DNA from: Certhia americana
Taxonomy: Eukaryota > Chordata > Aves > Passeriformes > Certhiidae
DNA: 64,000 nucleotides
Direction of reading: 5' to 3'
Assembly (NCBI GenBank): GCA_018697195.1
Contig: JAGMWU010000029.1
Span: 905,114 to 969,113 of the forward strand
Shown: in pieces, positions 48,210 to 60,010 of the stretch
Layout: every line of letters begins with the position of its first letter
How positions within the stretch are numbered: the first letter of the stretch is position 1
The notes under the pieces: generated by a model
Database searches by the model: none
What the model was told of the DNA's origin: nothing
What the model saw: the letters and a program-made list of their open reading frames with translations, nothing else
Position numbers and translations under genes: made by a program

Positions 48210-49260
48210 ATTGTTTAAATAAATATGTGAAAATAAACGGGGATGCTTGAAATGCAAACAGGAGGTTCTCTGCTAATCAGATCAAGCAAAAATGTACTGA
48301 AAAAAAAAAAAAGCTTCCAAAGTCCTGTAGAATTTTAACAGGATATAAACTGATATTGTTCTGCTAGAACTGCTCTATAAACCATTGTGTCTCAGGCTGG
48401 AGGTCCAGCTGAGGTACCCCAAGCCCAAAGTCATGGTTATTTAAACTAACTCAGGATCTGGCCTATAAAACTTCACTTTGTTAAATTCTGGCGTATTTTA
48501 TTGTTTTAAGTTGTGTGTTAGGTATAAAAATTTCTGTTATTGGATGACACACAGGTAGAGCAAACCCCCAAACGGTGAAGTGCAATGAGAGGGACCAAAC
48601 CTACACTAAAAATTACACAGAAGGAAATAAAATTAGATAAATGTTTAAGCAACAGGAAGAAGGGCTGCATTAAAGAGAAATCTCTGAAGCATGAAAATGT
48701 TATACTTAAAATCAATTCAAGGTTAGACTGTGTTAGACATCGAGAATACTCCGCAGTTATTTTGGTTCTTCCTGGGATATAGTCTTCAAGGCTGGAGTTT
48801 TTATTAAGTTTATGGCATCACTGGGATGAATAAAGTAATCTCAGACTTGTAGCAGAAATGCATAGTCTGCATTGGTTTGGATTAATAAAAATTTCTGAGA
48901 TGATTGTTACAAGGAAGTCTTAATGAAACAACAACATGAAGTTTTATTGGATTGTCTATAGGACTTCACAGTCAGTTGTGTGTTTTTCCTTAATTCCATT
49001 GGATTGTTTAAAAAATATTGCAAATCTGCTGATAGCATCTAATTTTTAAATTAAAATTAAATTTAAATTGGAAGCATTTTATAGGAATTTCTTTTATGAA
49101 TCTCTGCCTAAGTTATATTAGTGCCTTTTGGAATTCTTTCCAAGAAGGGAAGGTAAATGTCTGAGTTTATTAAAAAGGAAGAAAAATCCAGAAAATTCCG
49201 CCTTCCCTCAAAGCCAGTGGCCAACTGAGCATCTTTTTGTGGAGTTAATAGGAAAAGAGG
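48210..49260. other. Non-coding DNA, nothing recognised
   Basis: It contains AATAAA strings at 48220 and 48233 and a 14-base A-run near 48299. A very A/T-rich near-palindromic patch lies at about 49042-49070. Confidence 0.55.
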
Positions 49261-49318
49261 GTTGGAAAATATGATCTTCAAGGTCCTTCCTACTGCAATC
49301 AGTCTGGGATTCTGTGAA
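49261..49318 (+). mobile_element. CR1 LINE tail fragment
   Basis: 'gttggaaaatatgatcttc', 'aaggtccttcctactgcaatc', 'gggattctgtg' is the + strand CR1 3' terminus with one tail octamer. Only about 60 bp survive. Confidence 0.85.
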
Positions 49319-50378
49319 ATGAGGGGTCTCAGTGACCAGAGGAATCATCCAGTGCCAGCATAAGTCCCTAGCAAAGAGAGGCAGAACTCCCTAAAAAGTC
49401 AGAGCAGGATCAGGTCCAGGAGATTATTTTGAAACTAAAACCAGGATTGTAGAGAAAGAAACAGGAGACTCCTAATGAAGTTACAGAGAAGTGGGTTTGA
49501 TGGCATTTGTAGGACTGTCTCTAATTAGAATGTCTCACTTCCCCCCTCACTTCTGCTTTCCCCTTGCTCCTGGTAGTAGAAAATCAGGAATACAAACACC
49601 AGGGCCATTGATGGATGGCCAAAGTTGTGGCCAAATCCCACTTTGTGCTTCCTGTACAGCTCAAACTCAAACACAAAGAGATGTTGCTACTGGAATTCTC
49701 CCCAGCAGTCAATCAAGACAACATTTACAATGGAAAATTTGGCTTCCCCTCAGAATAAACCATTGAAAGATTTAAGGCTGTAAACAAACAATTCCCTTGT
49801 AAGACTTGTTTGGAGCATGAAGTGATTATGGTTTCATTAGAACCTGCCTCTCACTGGTGTCCTGAAATGCAGCTTTTCTCCCCTACTGGGTGCAAACATT
49901 CGGGGAAAAAAGGTTTGTTTTTTTCCTTAAAGTTAGCAAACATTCAGCGTGTTTGTCTTAATGTAAGAAAAGTGACAGGAATATTGCGTTTATACACTTA
50001 ATAAATGTGTGTATAGTACTTATATGTGTATGAATGCATATTTGCACAAATCTATTTGCATCCAGGTCAAATAACAGCTGTTATTGTTAAGTTCAGCTTT
50101 TATTATCAATTTGTTGGTAGATTCAGGCACTATTTAAAGCCAAAACAACCCTCCAAACCAGAAATCCACATCTGAGTTTTTCCTAATCAGTTCCCTCATT
50201 TTGCTAATATTATAACGACTGTCAATTTACTTCAGTGGTGCCATTTGCAGAATTTTCCAATTAGCAGGAAACCTGTTCCACCTTCTCCCGTAATTACAGG
50301 GGACTCGCTTCAGATCAGCTGTGGCCAGACAGCATCTGATGCACTTGCCAAAATTTGTGCACTGTGGGGGTTTTTGCA
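49319..50378. other. Non-coding DNA, nothing recognised
   Basis: Unique DNA. A short + strand frame at 49491-49766 has no recognisable family. No repeat body seen. Confidence 0.55.
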
Positions 50379-50418
50379 TGTGTGTGTGTGTGTGTGTGTA
50401 TGTGTGTGTGTGTGTGTA
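50379..50418. repeat. (GT)n microsatellite, about 20 units
   Basis: A GT array with one interrupting TA step near the middle. Alternating purine-pyrimidine sequence of this length can adopt Z-DNA. Confidence 0.95.
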
Positions 50419-50576
50419 ATTTTTTTTAACCTTTGCATGAGCTGGCACAGATTTTTACATCTCTGTTGTAGGCAGGGAGCTCCCTCAGTAGTGGCATGTG
50501 TCAAAATATCCCAATAATTCCTGATAAACACACCACAGTGAGAACAAAAATACCAGTCTAGCCATGCTTTGATGGG

Positions 50577-50742
50577 GTGTGACGGACACTCAGTGCCTTA
50601 TACTGACACATATCTGTGTACAGCTATGAAAATCAGGTAAATATTCAGTCTCTGCTGTGTTCCACTCACATCAGATGATTTTATTCAATAAACATCTATT
50701 TGGTCACTTTTTATCACTTTTATCCACCAGTGTCTGTCACAC
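50577..50742. repeat. 166-bp interval bounded by 14-bp inverted repeats
   Basis: GTGTGACGGACACT at 50577-50590 faces AGTGTCTGTCACAC at 50729-50742, 13 of 14 bases matching as inverted repeats. With one gap the symmetry extends several bases inward. The arrangement resembles a small non-autonomous DNA transposon, but I see no target duplication outside the arms. It may instead be a pair of T-box-like GTGTGA half-sites. Confidence 0.3.
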
Positions 50743-51090
50743 AATGTCCTGACACTCTCTGATATTACCCCAGCTGATCAAAAAGCAATCAACCCCTTTT
50801 TTTTAGAGCAGCTTAACCAGCTGATATCACAGCCTTAACAATGGAGCAGCAATAACTATTATTGTTACATGAAAAGAAAATATATTTAATAATAAGCTCA
50901 TTGATTTTTAACAGCATCTCTGTGTTGCCTAATTGATGGGAAGTTGTATGTTTGTGTAGCCAACGGGGGTTATGAATTAAATATGGTCGTCATTCCTTGA
51001 GGGATGCATGTCAATGCAAGAAGGATGGAGGATCTACATCTCCCCCAAGCTAAACAATCCCCTTGTAAAAGACATAGGAAAGCCTAGAAT

Positions 51091-51120
51091 GGGAGGAAGG
51101 GGGGAGGGGAGGGGGAGGGG
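51091..51120 (+). other. Guanine-quadruplex motif
   Basis: Five or more G-runs with single- or double-A spacers (GGGAGGAAGGGGGG, then AGGGGAGGGGGAGGGG) form a strong quadruplex candidate on the + strand. Confidence 0.65.
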
Positions 51121-54100
51121 AATAAAAAGCATCCATCACTGTTTATTAAGTGCTGCTACTTGAAGGTAAAAGGGGTATTGAACTGTTTTCAAATTGGAAG
51201 AAATGTAGCTAAACAAAACATTGATGGCGATATTAGGTTGGTGACAAATTTTATTCATTTGTCCACATTTATTACAGAAGCAGTTTGGGATGATTTATTC
51301 CCCTTGTTTGTCCCTCTGAGCCTCTCTGCATATGCACACTCACCAAAACTCGATGGTTTTGAGTAAGAAAACACGCTTTTGGTGACAGCCATGAAAATAT
51401 TGGGTAAAAGCATTTGGAAATGTTGGATTTTAAATTTAAGACATTAAAGAGGCTGTTGAGAAGCCCTTGATAAAAAATAGGCTCATCTGAAGTTGCCTCA
51501 AAGCGGACTTGATAGACAATCTCTGAGCACTTGTGCAGACCCAGACCAGACTGTGCTTAGCTCAGAGGGACATGGGCAATGCTGGGGGATGCCAAGGACT
51601 GCAGTAGTTTATTTTTTGGAGGCTTTGAAGACGCTAAGCTCTCTGGAAGCCCAAGTTCCCCAGGTCTTGAGTCTGAACAATAAATTAAAGCTCATGAAAC
51701 TCCTGATGAGCATTTGTAAGAGCATGGTACAGTGCTTGTATAAGCCACCTCCAGTATCTCACTCACATGTGTACAGGCTGTCATAGGACCTAAAACCCCC
51801 AAAATGTCCTCCCATGCATTTATTATTGTGCTTTAATCAGGACTATTCTGCAGACTGGTACATTTCTCCCCTGAGGTGGCAGTTCTTGGTCTGTAGTGAA
51901 TGCAACTGTCGTTAACTTGTTCTTCCCCCATTTTTGGACCATTTTCTGTCCGTTCAGAAGTTCAGCTTGGCCAAAGAGGGTAAGGTTGGGTGGGTATCAG
52001 TGGCCAGTAACTATTTGATCATAAAATCACATGGAAGGGTAATAGCATAAAATTTGCTGTCCCCAAGGAAGTTCTGAGGGCTGCTGAACCATCCAAGTCT
52101 GGGTAGAGCTTCGTCAAAAAGTTGTCCAAAAATTCCTGTTACAAGTTTTCTGAATCATAGATGCCATTCTATTTTCTTTTGTCTGCTGCTGTTCTGTATC
52201 AGAGCCACTATTTTACTGTGATTAATGGGGATAATGTGATGCGGAGGAAAGTTTGGGGTAATCATATGTATGCAGGGCATGGAGTTTGCAGGTTCAACTC
52301 TGGCTTCAGTAGAATATTAAGTCTTAATCATCACAGAATCCCTGCTAACTTTTAGTAAGAAATAGAACTGGAGTGGTTGTGTTTGTCAGAGCAGGATTTG
52401 TTCTTGTAAACAGCTATGACAAAAACAAAACCAACCCCACTGGGATGGTAATTAAGTGGGTAGATTCACACCAAGGCTGTGACAGGCAGAGTTTTAAACA
52501 TTTAGCCCAAAGTTTAGCCCAAGCAGGGAGTTCTCACAGGAAACTATAGGAAAATGAAAATCACCCTCCTACCCAGAAAAGGAAAAAAAAAATGCTCACA
52601 GTGGGAGGATTGGTTCTGAGAAAGCAGGTGAGTTTATTAACCAGGAGAGTCACGGTTTGGAATAATTTCTAATTGTCACCTTCACCTCCCACTCCAGACA
52701 CTCCAAGGTAAAAGCAGTCGTTGGTAAAACAAAAAATTCTGCTGGATCCAAGCAAGCCTTTGAAGACCATTTCCCCTCGTTGCTGGATCCTTAGAGGCTC
52801 AGGAAAGGGACTGTTCTGCCTCCTGTTCTGTTTATAACTGCTGGGACAGGAGACCCTGGTTCCTCTTAAATGGTTTTGGAGAGACTTTTAGTAAAAATGA
52901 TTCCTGTCACTGAGAGGGAAAGGTGTTCACAGTCCCCAAGTGTGTCCAGCCTGGGCAATCATAGCCACAGGAAGCCAAACCAAACCAAACCATGGCAGAA
53001 AATGGAAGAGGATAAGCCATGCAGAAAAACAATTCACCTTTTTCCAGAGTTTTGTCCTTTTCTAAGCTCCAGCACAAACAGTGCCAAGCATAATAACTGC
53101 CCTATTATTTTTGCTCAGGTGCTCAGGAATATGAGCTTACTCAACATGGAAAGAAAATGAGCAGGCTTTTATTTTATTAGAAAAAAACGCTCTGTTGTGT
53201 GTAAAAGACATTTTTCCCCTAATATTTCACTTGCTAATGGATAAGTACGAAGTAATTATGTAGGACAGATTAAACAGTTTCTAATGCCTCATTTCAAGAA
53301 TTGTAGTGGATGTTTTCCTAAGCTGTCCTACAAATTGATAGTCTAATTAAGCAACAAAAAATTATGTTGGCATTCACTGAATTATTACAGAAACCAGAAT
53401 TTAGACTGAAACTGTTCAATAATTCTTTATTTTTTGTGGAAGGTAGAGAGGAAAAAGAGAACTGGAGAAGGGAGGGATTTGGGATCTATTAATAGAGGAA
53501 TAATAGACTGAATAATCATCTAATTTAACAACTGATTATTTGTCTAAAAGTTTTAAGTGTCCTGGCAGAGATCAGAGTTTCTGCTATAGCATTCCTTGGT
53601 TTGATGATTTCTCATGAAAAGAGCTTCAGAGCTGTGGCACTTCCTTGCAGGACAAGGAATAAGATGTGCAAAGCTTTTAGATCATCTATAGTAAATTCTC
53701 ATCTTCTAGAAAGAGATGTAAAGTTTTGATTCTGGGTCCCCAAGGAAAAAATAATTTTGCCAAAATTAATGTCTGTAAAGTCACTTAACCCTAAAACTCT
53801 GTATTGAACTGAATTTTTGGCTGTTAGGTCTTACAAAGCAAATGTTGCTGTAATTGTCCTACTAAAAAATGATGCACAACTTCCTATAGAGACCCTTAAA
53901 AAGCATCTCCTGGCACTCGCAGTGCAAACCTGACTCAGGCTGGGGTTTTGGGGGCTGTTTGAGTTCACAGCTTTCACCAGAGGTGGAATTGTACACTTAG
54001 GCATGAAGAAATTTCACAGAGTTAATTTTCTTGGTAGCAAAAAACACCTTTGAAAATCTTCTGGTCTGTAATGGAGCATTTCCCCCTCTTCTACTGGCTC

Positions 54101-56045
54101 CTTTTAAGATGGGTTTTGGGCCCAGTGGACTATAACATCTGTGAAATTGCTGTTCCACAGATATTCCAGGAGATACTTCCTAATGGCTCCCAAGGAGCCT
54201 TTACAAGGGATTACACCATGATGTGGAGTCATTGGAATCTTTCTGCATGTTGGGGGAAAACTCAGTTGTGCAATGGAGTGGAGAGGGAATAGACAGGAGC
54301 TGATTTCATGGAGAAAAGTCTACCTGCTCCAAATCATTAAAACTTAACGATTTCTATATAACTGTATAATTTCTGATATAGCTGAGAGTATTTGAGAAAA
54401 TCAGGGGAAATCCTGTAAGAAAGAGTAGAAAGTTCAACCATCACAAGGCTGTCACCATCCTCAGTTACAGCAGTGGAATTTAAGAAGTATTTTTAAAAAT
54501 CTATTTATCAAAACTACTTCAGACCTGTGCATTGTATTACTTCCTCTTATACTGACTTGACTTCAGTGAAGTTGAGGTTGGGTTTAGGAGGTTCAAATTT
54601 GAACAAAATTAGAGGTTAACAGTGGAGGCAAAAATTTGGACAGCACATTTCCAGTGCTTTGAGTAGAACCCACATTCCCTCAGACTGAAAGTTTCACTGT
54701 CAATCCTGAAAACTTAAATCAAAGCAACCCTACTTAGGCTTAAGTCAAGCAACAACTGCAGCATTTCATTTGCTTCAGAAACCTCCCTTGCTGTTTGATG
54801 AACTTAGCAAGAGGGTCTACAAAGTGGAGAAATGGGAATATTACCTTTTTAATTTTTTTTTAATCAAACCATATGAAGAAATAAAACCTTCTAAAATGGC
54901 AAAACTCAGGATCTATTTTTCCTTACAAGTTCTGTGCTGTTTGTGCCAACCTTGCTCAGGATCTCTCTGAGTGTCAGGGATTGCACTGATTTAATGTTTT
55001 CCAACAAGTTGCACTCCTTCCTTCCCCTAACCCATCCTGACACTGCAGGGACTGAGCCCTTATCCAGTGTCTCATCCTACAAGTTCTCCCTAACGACAGT
55101 GTGACTCCCATTAGCCTTCCTTGATGTCTATTTACCACAGCAGCTTCTCAATTATTTAAAATGTAAACATCTGGATGAAATAAATGAAGAAAACATCCAG
55201 CAAATGTTTCAGGCACTCGAAAACTTCGCTCTATGAATTATGGCTGCAGTAGAACTTGGGAAGGAAAAAAAAATATAAAATCCAAAATTCATTGCACACA
55301 TCAGGCTCTTGGTGCACCAGGGATGTGGGCAGGAAGTCCTAAAGTTGGGAACTGCCAAGAGACCTTTTTTCCATGGAGAGCACATTGTGATGATGCATCT
55401 GGAACAGTACATTGTTATTTAAGGCATCTAAACAGGAGGATTTTCCAATCAAGAAGCCAACTGTTGGCTGGCAATCTGCACTCTCATGGATGTGTGTGTG
55501 CCTGTACATAAAACATGTAGTACATGTGCACAGAAATATGTTGGACATCTCCAAGAGATAAAGTAGGTTGGCTTTTCTCCCTGAGAAGTCTTTCAAGCTC
55601 AGTTAAGTTTGGGTTTGTGTCTAACTTTGTCACTACCAGACTCTTGACAGAGCCTCATCTCTGACATTTGCAACACCTCCTTCAGCACCTCAGTCTCTGG
55701 GATTTCTACAAAATGGGGAGGAATATCAGGATTTGAAGCAGGTGAAGAATATTTGGGAGCACCTGGAGCCCTCACATGTACTCGTTAGTCTGGTCATAAA
55801 GCAGAAAATCTTGCAGAAATCTTCATTTCATGGAATTAAAATAAACCCTAACAACCCTGTGTGGGAATGACCAGCCATGGGTGGGCTCTCTGGGGTATTT
55901 TGGGAGGCTGTTGTGGATTTGGGGTTTTTGTCCGTCACTGGATGGAGTTGTGTGATCAGAAACTAGGTGGGGATAGAAAGTTTGGTCGCTCAACCTGTCC
56001 CAAACTACCCACAGCGTACAACATTGAACAAATGCCTTCAAGAAG
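51121..56045. other. Non-coding DNA, nothing recognised
   Basis: Mostly A/T-rich unique DNA. A (CCAAA)n-like string lies at about 52976-52992. Short open frames only. A GGTTCAACTC string at about 52290 resembles a tRNA B box, but no A box or cloverleaf accompanies it. Confidence 0.6.
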
Positions 56046-56465
56046 GTGCAGAATCATGGAATATCTGGAGCTGGAAGGAACCCACTGGGATCATCCAGCC
56101 CAGCTCCTGGCCCTGCACAGACACCCCAACAATCCCACCCTGTGGATCCCTGGGAGCATTGTCCAAACACTCCAGAAGCTCTGGCAGCCTTGGGGCCGTG
56201 CCCATTCCCTGGGGAGCCTGGGCAGTGCCCAGCACCATCTGGGGGAAGAGCCTTTCCCTGAAATCCAACCTGAACCTCCCTGGTACAGCTCCAGCCATTC
56301 CCCGGGTCCTGTCCCTGTCACATAGAACAGAGAGTAGCTGCTGACCCTAATGAGCCTCCCCTCAGACTCCCCTTCTCCAGCTGAACAATCCAATGCCCTC
56401 AGCTGCTCCTCCTGTGACCCCCTCCAGACCCTTCCCCATCCTTGTAGCTCCCTTTGGACATTTTG
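56046..56465 (-). mobile_element. CR1 LINE fragment, longest in the window (about 420 bp)
   Basis: It begins 'agaatcatggaatatctgg', then 'ggaaggaacccactgggatc' and 'catccagcccagctcctgg', and runs through 'cccagcaccatctgggg', 'cccttctccagctgaac' and 'ccagacccttccccatcc' to 'ccctttggacattttg'. All are in the order of the reverse complement of a CR1 3' region, including the part upstream of the tail. It is GC-rich and CpG-poor, and produces the dense set of overlapping chance frames seen here. It is 5' truncated without an intact reverse-transcriptase frame. Confidence 0.93.
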
Positions 56466-57984
56466 AGACCAAAGCCAAATCTGTAACCACCAGAGAAAAG
56501 GGGCACAGGAATGGGATATTTTTGCATTTGATGCAAAAAAAAAGGTGCATCTGCACTTTCAATGGGTGGAAGGTCACGAGCTGAAATTACCAAGTGTGAA
56601 CTTAGGGTGTCTCCCAGCAGCCCTGGGAATGCTCTTGGCTCCAGCCAGAGGGAAAGGCTCTGTAGTGGAACACAAATACATCACGAATATACGCAGAGAT
56701 ATGCTGGGATGATAAAGAGGGAAATCAAAGCTGTGACCTTCCCAACAAAGCCTGTGCTGAAGGAGCAGTTCCCTCACCAGAATTCTGTGTCCTGGCAGAG
56801 GATTCCTTCTAAACCCAGCTCTGAACACGTGAACTCTGTTTGCTCAGGTGAGCAGCAGGTTCTGCATTATCTGCAGAGATGTGGGAATAGGAGTTACATA
56901 TACACACCAAAATGAAAGCAATCCCATGCTGCAGGGTGTAAATTGATCACTGGGAAGGTCAGAAGGCAATTTTTCTCTGCTGTTAACATCACTGCACAAT
57001 GTGGGGTGCGTGTGGGTGTGTGTGCACACGTGAGGGAGGGGGATGAAAGGGAAGCAATTTCTATTATAGCATAAAATATTGGCCAGGGGTGAAATAGCTT
57101 CCTGCAGCCACGAGTTTCTAGCAAAGGGACTTCCCAAGTGCTTGGATTTTACCTCACTGGGATTTCTGGGTACCCAATTTAAAACACTTCTAAGGGGTGT
57201 GGTATTGTTGATGTTGTTCAGGAGTATTTGGGCTGTTTTGTAGCTGAGATTTGGTGCTTGTAGCTGCTCTTCGTGCACGCAGCCTGTTCTTAGAGCTTGT
57301 CCTGGTCCTTCCCACAACCTCCTATCATTTCCAACAGCCCCAGATTAAGATTCTGAAAAAAGCATATCAACTTTCTTCACTGATACCTCACCTCTCTGCC
57401 AGTTAACAGAGTTTGTACCCCAAAATCCTGCTGCTGTTTTAGTCTCTGTATGTGCTACATCAAAGAGTACTGATAAGGTTAATTAAATTTGGAGGCCAGT
57501 ATCCAGGGATGAATGAAATGATTGCAGTACAAGGTGGGATCATTTTAATTTTTTTACAGCACATAATGTATATTCTTGTTCCTCATAAACTCAAGATGGT
57601 ACATATGCATCTAAAATACTAAGTCTCTGGAGAACGAGTGCATTTCTGAGAATATATGTTAAAATACAGGAAAAGGTGGGGTTCAGAGTTCAGAATTTTT
57701 CTCTTTAAAGTAAAATTGCATCTCCATACACAGGTAGATGTGTGCACACACACAGTCTTTACCAGGAGTTGAAGCAACAAAAAACTGAAAAATCATTTCA
57801 GCTGTGGCAGATACTATGGCAAAGAACTGGGAAATGGTGGGAAGCCCTGGGCATCAGAAATCTGAAAGATGTGGGTGTTGATATTTGAGGTTGGCCTTAT
57901 GCTGTGGCTGCAAAATTTCTTCTGATGATGAAACTGGAATAGCTTTAAAGAATGTCAGGGACTTGTTTGTGTACCAGAACTATG
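56466..57984. other. Non-coding DNA, nothing recognised
   Basis: It contains AAGGTCAC (56569-56576), an orphan-nuclear-receptor-like half-site, and a degraded GT-rich stretch at about 57001-57032. Open frames here have no recognisable domain. Confidence 0.55.
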
Positions 57985-58075
57985 GCTCTGGAGATACAGA
58001 TTCTATTTCTGCCTCAGCCATGTGACCTATATATCTTTGGGCCAATTCATCCATGGTTTTAAAAAACAATAAGTG
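57985..58075 (+). mobile_element. Possible MIR-like SINE remnant
   Basis: The + strand order 'gctctggagatacagattc', 'tttctgcctcagccatgtgacc', 'tttgggccaattcatcc' parallels the MIR core as I remember it (ctctggagccagac.. ctctgccactta.. gtgtgacc.. ttgggcaagttactt), with a short insertion after 'gtgacc'. It is weaker than the 33.0 kb case and could be chance. Confidence 0.3.
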
Positions 58076-59840
58076 CAGGCAGAAATGTGGAGGGAAAAAA
58101 TACATTTCTAATCCTGATTTTTTTTTTTTAACTCATTACATCTTTTCTGTTTGCTGAGTTGAGATATTGGAAGGTAAGAAATGGAGATAGATGAGGCAGA
58201 GCGATGTTTTCTTTGTTCCTCTTTAACTTCCTTTGTCACCTGGTGATGTGTCCAGTGGCTATAAAGAAAAAAAGATCTATTGAGGCTGTCTTTAAATTTA
58301 TAACACAGAATTGTTAGAGATGTTCCATGTTCAGTCCTTCAGTCCCGTGGTGATTTCATGATATTTCTGTGTTTTGGGAGTGGACAGGATTCCAAGAGTG
58401 CAATTTTTCTGTATTTTTAGTTCCAAGATGATACTCTTCTCCCAAAGAGAAACCTTTGTTCAACATGTGCCATTCAAAGCACCTCTCTGCTCTGAGGAGG
58501 TTCTGATGAGTTCAAGTACAGCAGAATAATTTCTTGTCTTCCTTGGGCCAAAAAGTTGTTTGGCTTGATTTTTATTTTTAAAAAAGAGTGATTTCCTAGA
58601 TGGACTGTCCAGTAGGAATTACTAGGAAGATGCTTGGTTGGCACACAGTGCCAAGAACTTTTCCTGTTTAAGATTTAATGTTTTCTGTTTATGCAGAACT
58701 CAGGTCAATTTAAATTATATGTTTATCTGAAGAAGGGCACTTGTCCAAGTTAATAAAAAATAACAGAAACTCCAGGGCAGAAGTGCCTGATGAGGATGTT
58801 ACATGCATTGTTTGGAGTAGACAAGCCACATTCAAAGACTTGAAGTGGTTCAGCTATTTTCTCAGATAAGAATTAATTTTTTTCTTGCTTCCTTTTGTTG
58901 GGAATCAGGAAGTCTTGTCACAGATTTTGCTTACTCACAGTTGAGGCAAACACAGTGTGATATTGGTGGTGCTGAATTTGAGGAGGACTGAGGGGAAGAA
59001 AAAAAAAGGAGCAGTAGAGCTGAAATACTACATTCCAAAGTAGGTAAATAAATACAGGGAATGAGGCTCCCGACAATGTTTGTAAGTATAATACTTATAT
59101 TATTATGGGCAACCTTGTTTGCACAATATTCTGTGATGTTTTGGATCTCCCTCTTTTCCTGCATGATTATTTTAGGAAGAATACATTTTAGATCTTAAGA
59201 CTGGGCTGTTTTACGCTCAAGGATTCTTTATGCACCAGTTTGTGGCCTCTAACCCAGCCCATTTAAACCTGCTCTGGCATGTGCCCTTCTCTGCAGCCCA
59301 GCTCTCCAACATGAAAGCACAACCCTTCATTTTAATCAGTAGAGAATGAATCCAGTGCTAATAGCACTTAATTGTTTCTCTAGAATGCTCTCGGTTGGTT
59401 TTGGCAGCTGGGATGAAAACAATTCCAAATCCCATCAAAGGAGCTGATCCACATCCAGCATGTCCAGGGTGAGGGGTTGAGAGATAGTGTGAGGTGGCAT
59501 CAGAACATCTCCTGATACTACATGAGGTTCTGTCATCCTGCCCTGCTTTACTCTGTGATCTTGGAAGGTCTGAGGGGTAAAAGAAAAAAAAAAAAAGGAA
59601 TAAACCAGACACAGAAAATCTTGGTCCATGCCCCTGAAAATAATGTGCTGCTGGTCTTTTCAAGCATACACCTCTATTAATCTTGACTTTCTTGAAGCCT
59701 GCCCGCTAGTTTGAATTTGTATGCGACATCAAACATACCTTTTCACATATGTTCTTTCCAGATTTTTTTTAACAGTTACTTAGCAGTTTATAGAAGGAAG
59801 TGAATGATCTCATCAAGCTGCTTAGAAATTAAAAAAAAAT
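58076..59840. other. Non-coding DNA, nothing recognised
   Basis: A/T-rich unique DNA with T-run 58121-58130 and A-run 59583-59595. No repeats or genes recognised. Confidence 0.6.
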
Positions 59841-60010
59841 CTGTGCTTATTAATTATGCAGGATTAGTCTAATTATAATTCAGCAAATTAATTAGCGACA
59901 GAAGGTGTTCTGAAACATTGGAGTACATTTGCATGTTAAATGGAGAGGCTAGTCTGTAATATATGTAAATTTATGCATGGCTTCATAGTTTAATTTAAAA
60001 ATTTGCAGCT
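59841..60010. promoter_or_regulatory. Homeodomain/POU motif cluster, candidate enhancer
   Basis: Within 170 bp there are TTAATTA (59850 onwards), GGATTAG (OTX/PITX-type, 59861-59867), CTAATTATAATT, TTAATTAG (59889-59894 region), the octamer ATTTGCAT (59927-59934, the POU site) and a TAATTT-rich end. The density of distinct cores, not just AT-richness, is like deeply conserved developmental enhancers. Conservation itself cannot be seen from one sequence. Confidence 0.3.

Noticed and set aside
48220..48312. AATAAA followed by a 14-base A-run, as in a processed retrocopy
   Set aside because: The spacing of about 70-80 bases is too long for a polyadenylation signal, and I found no target duplication or parent gene.
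50379..50418. Regular repeats considered as a CRISPR-like or structured array
   Set aside because: It is a plain dinucleotide microsatellite. No repeat-spacer structure exists anywhere in the window, and the DNA is vertebrate.
52280..52320. tRNA B-box-like GGTTCAACTC
   Set aside because: There is no A box at the right distance and no cloverleaf folding.
56038..56393. Dense overlapping open frames on both strands
   Set aside because: They fall in the CR1 3' region, which is GC-rich and not coding in these frames.
59126..59140. 'atattctgtgatg' as a CR1 tail
   Set aside because: An isolated octamer-like word without an adjacent CR1 body.
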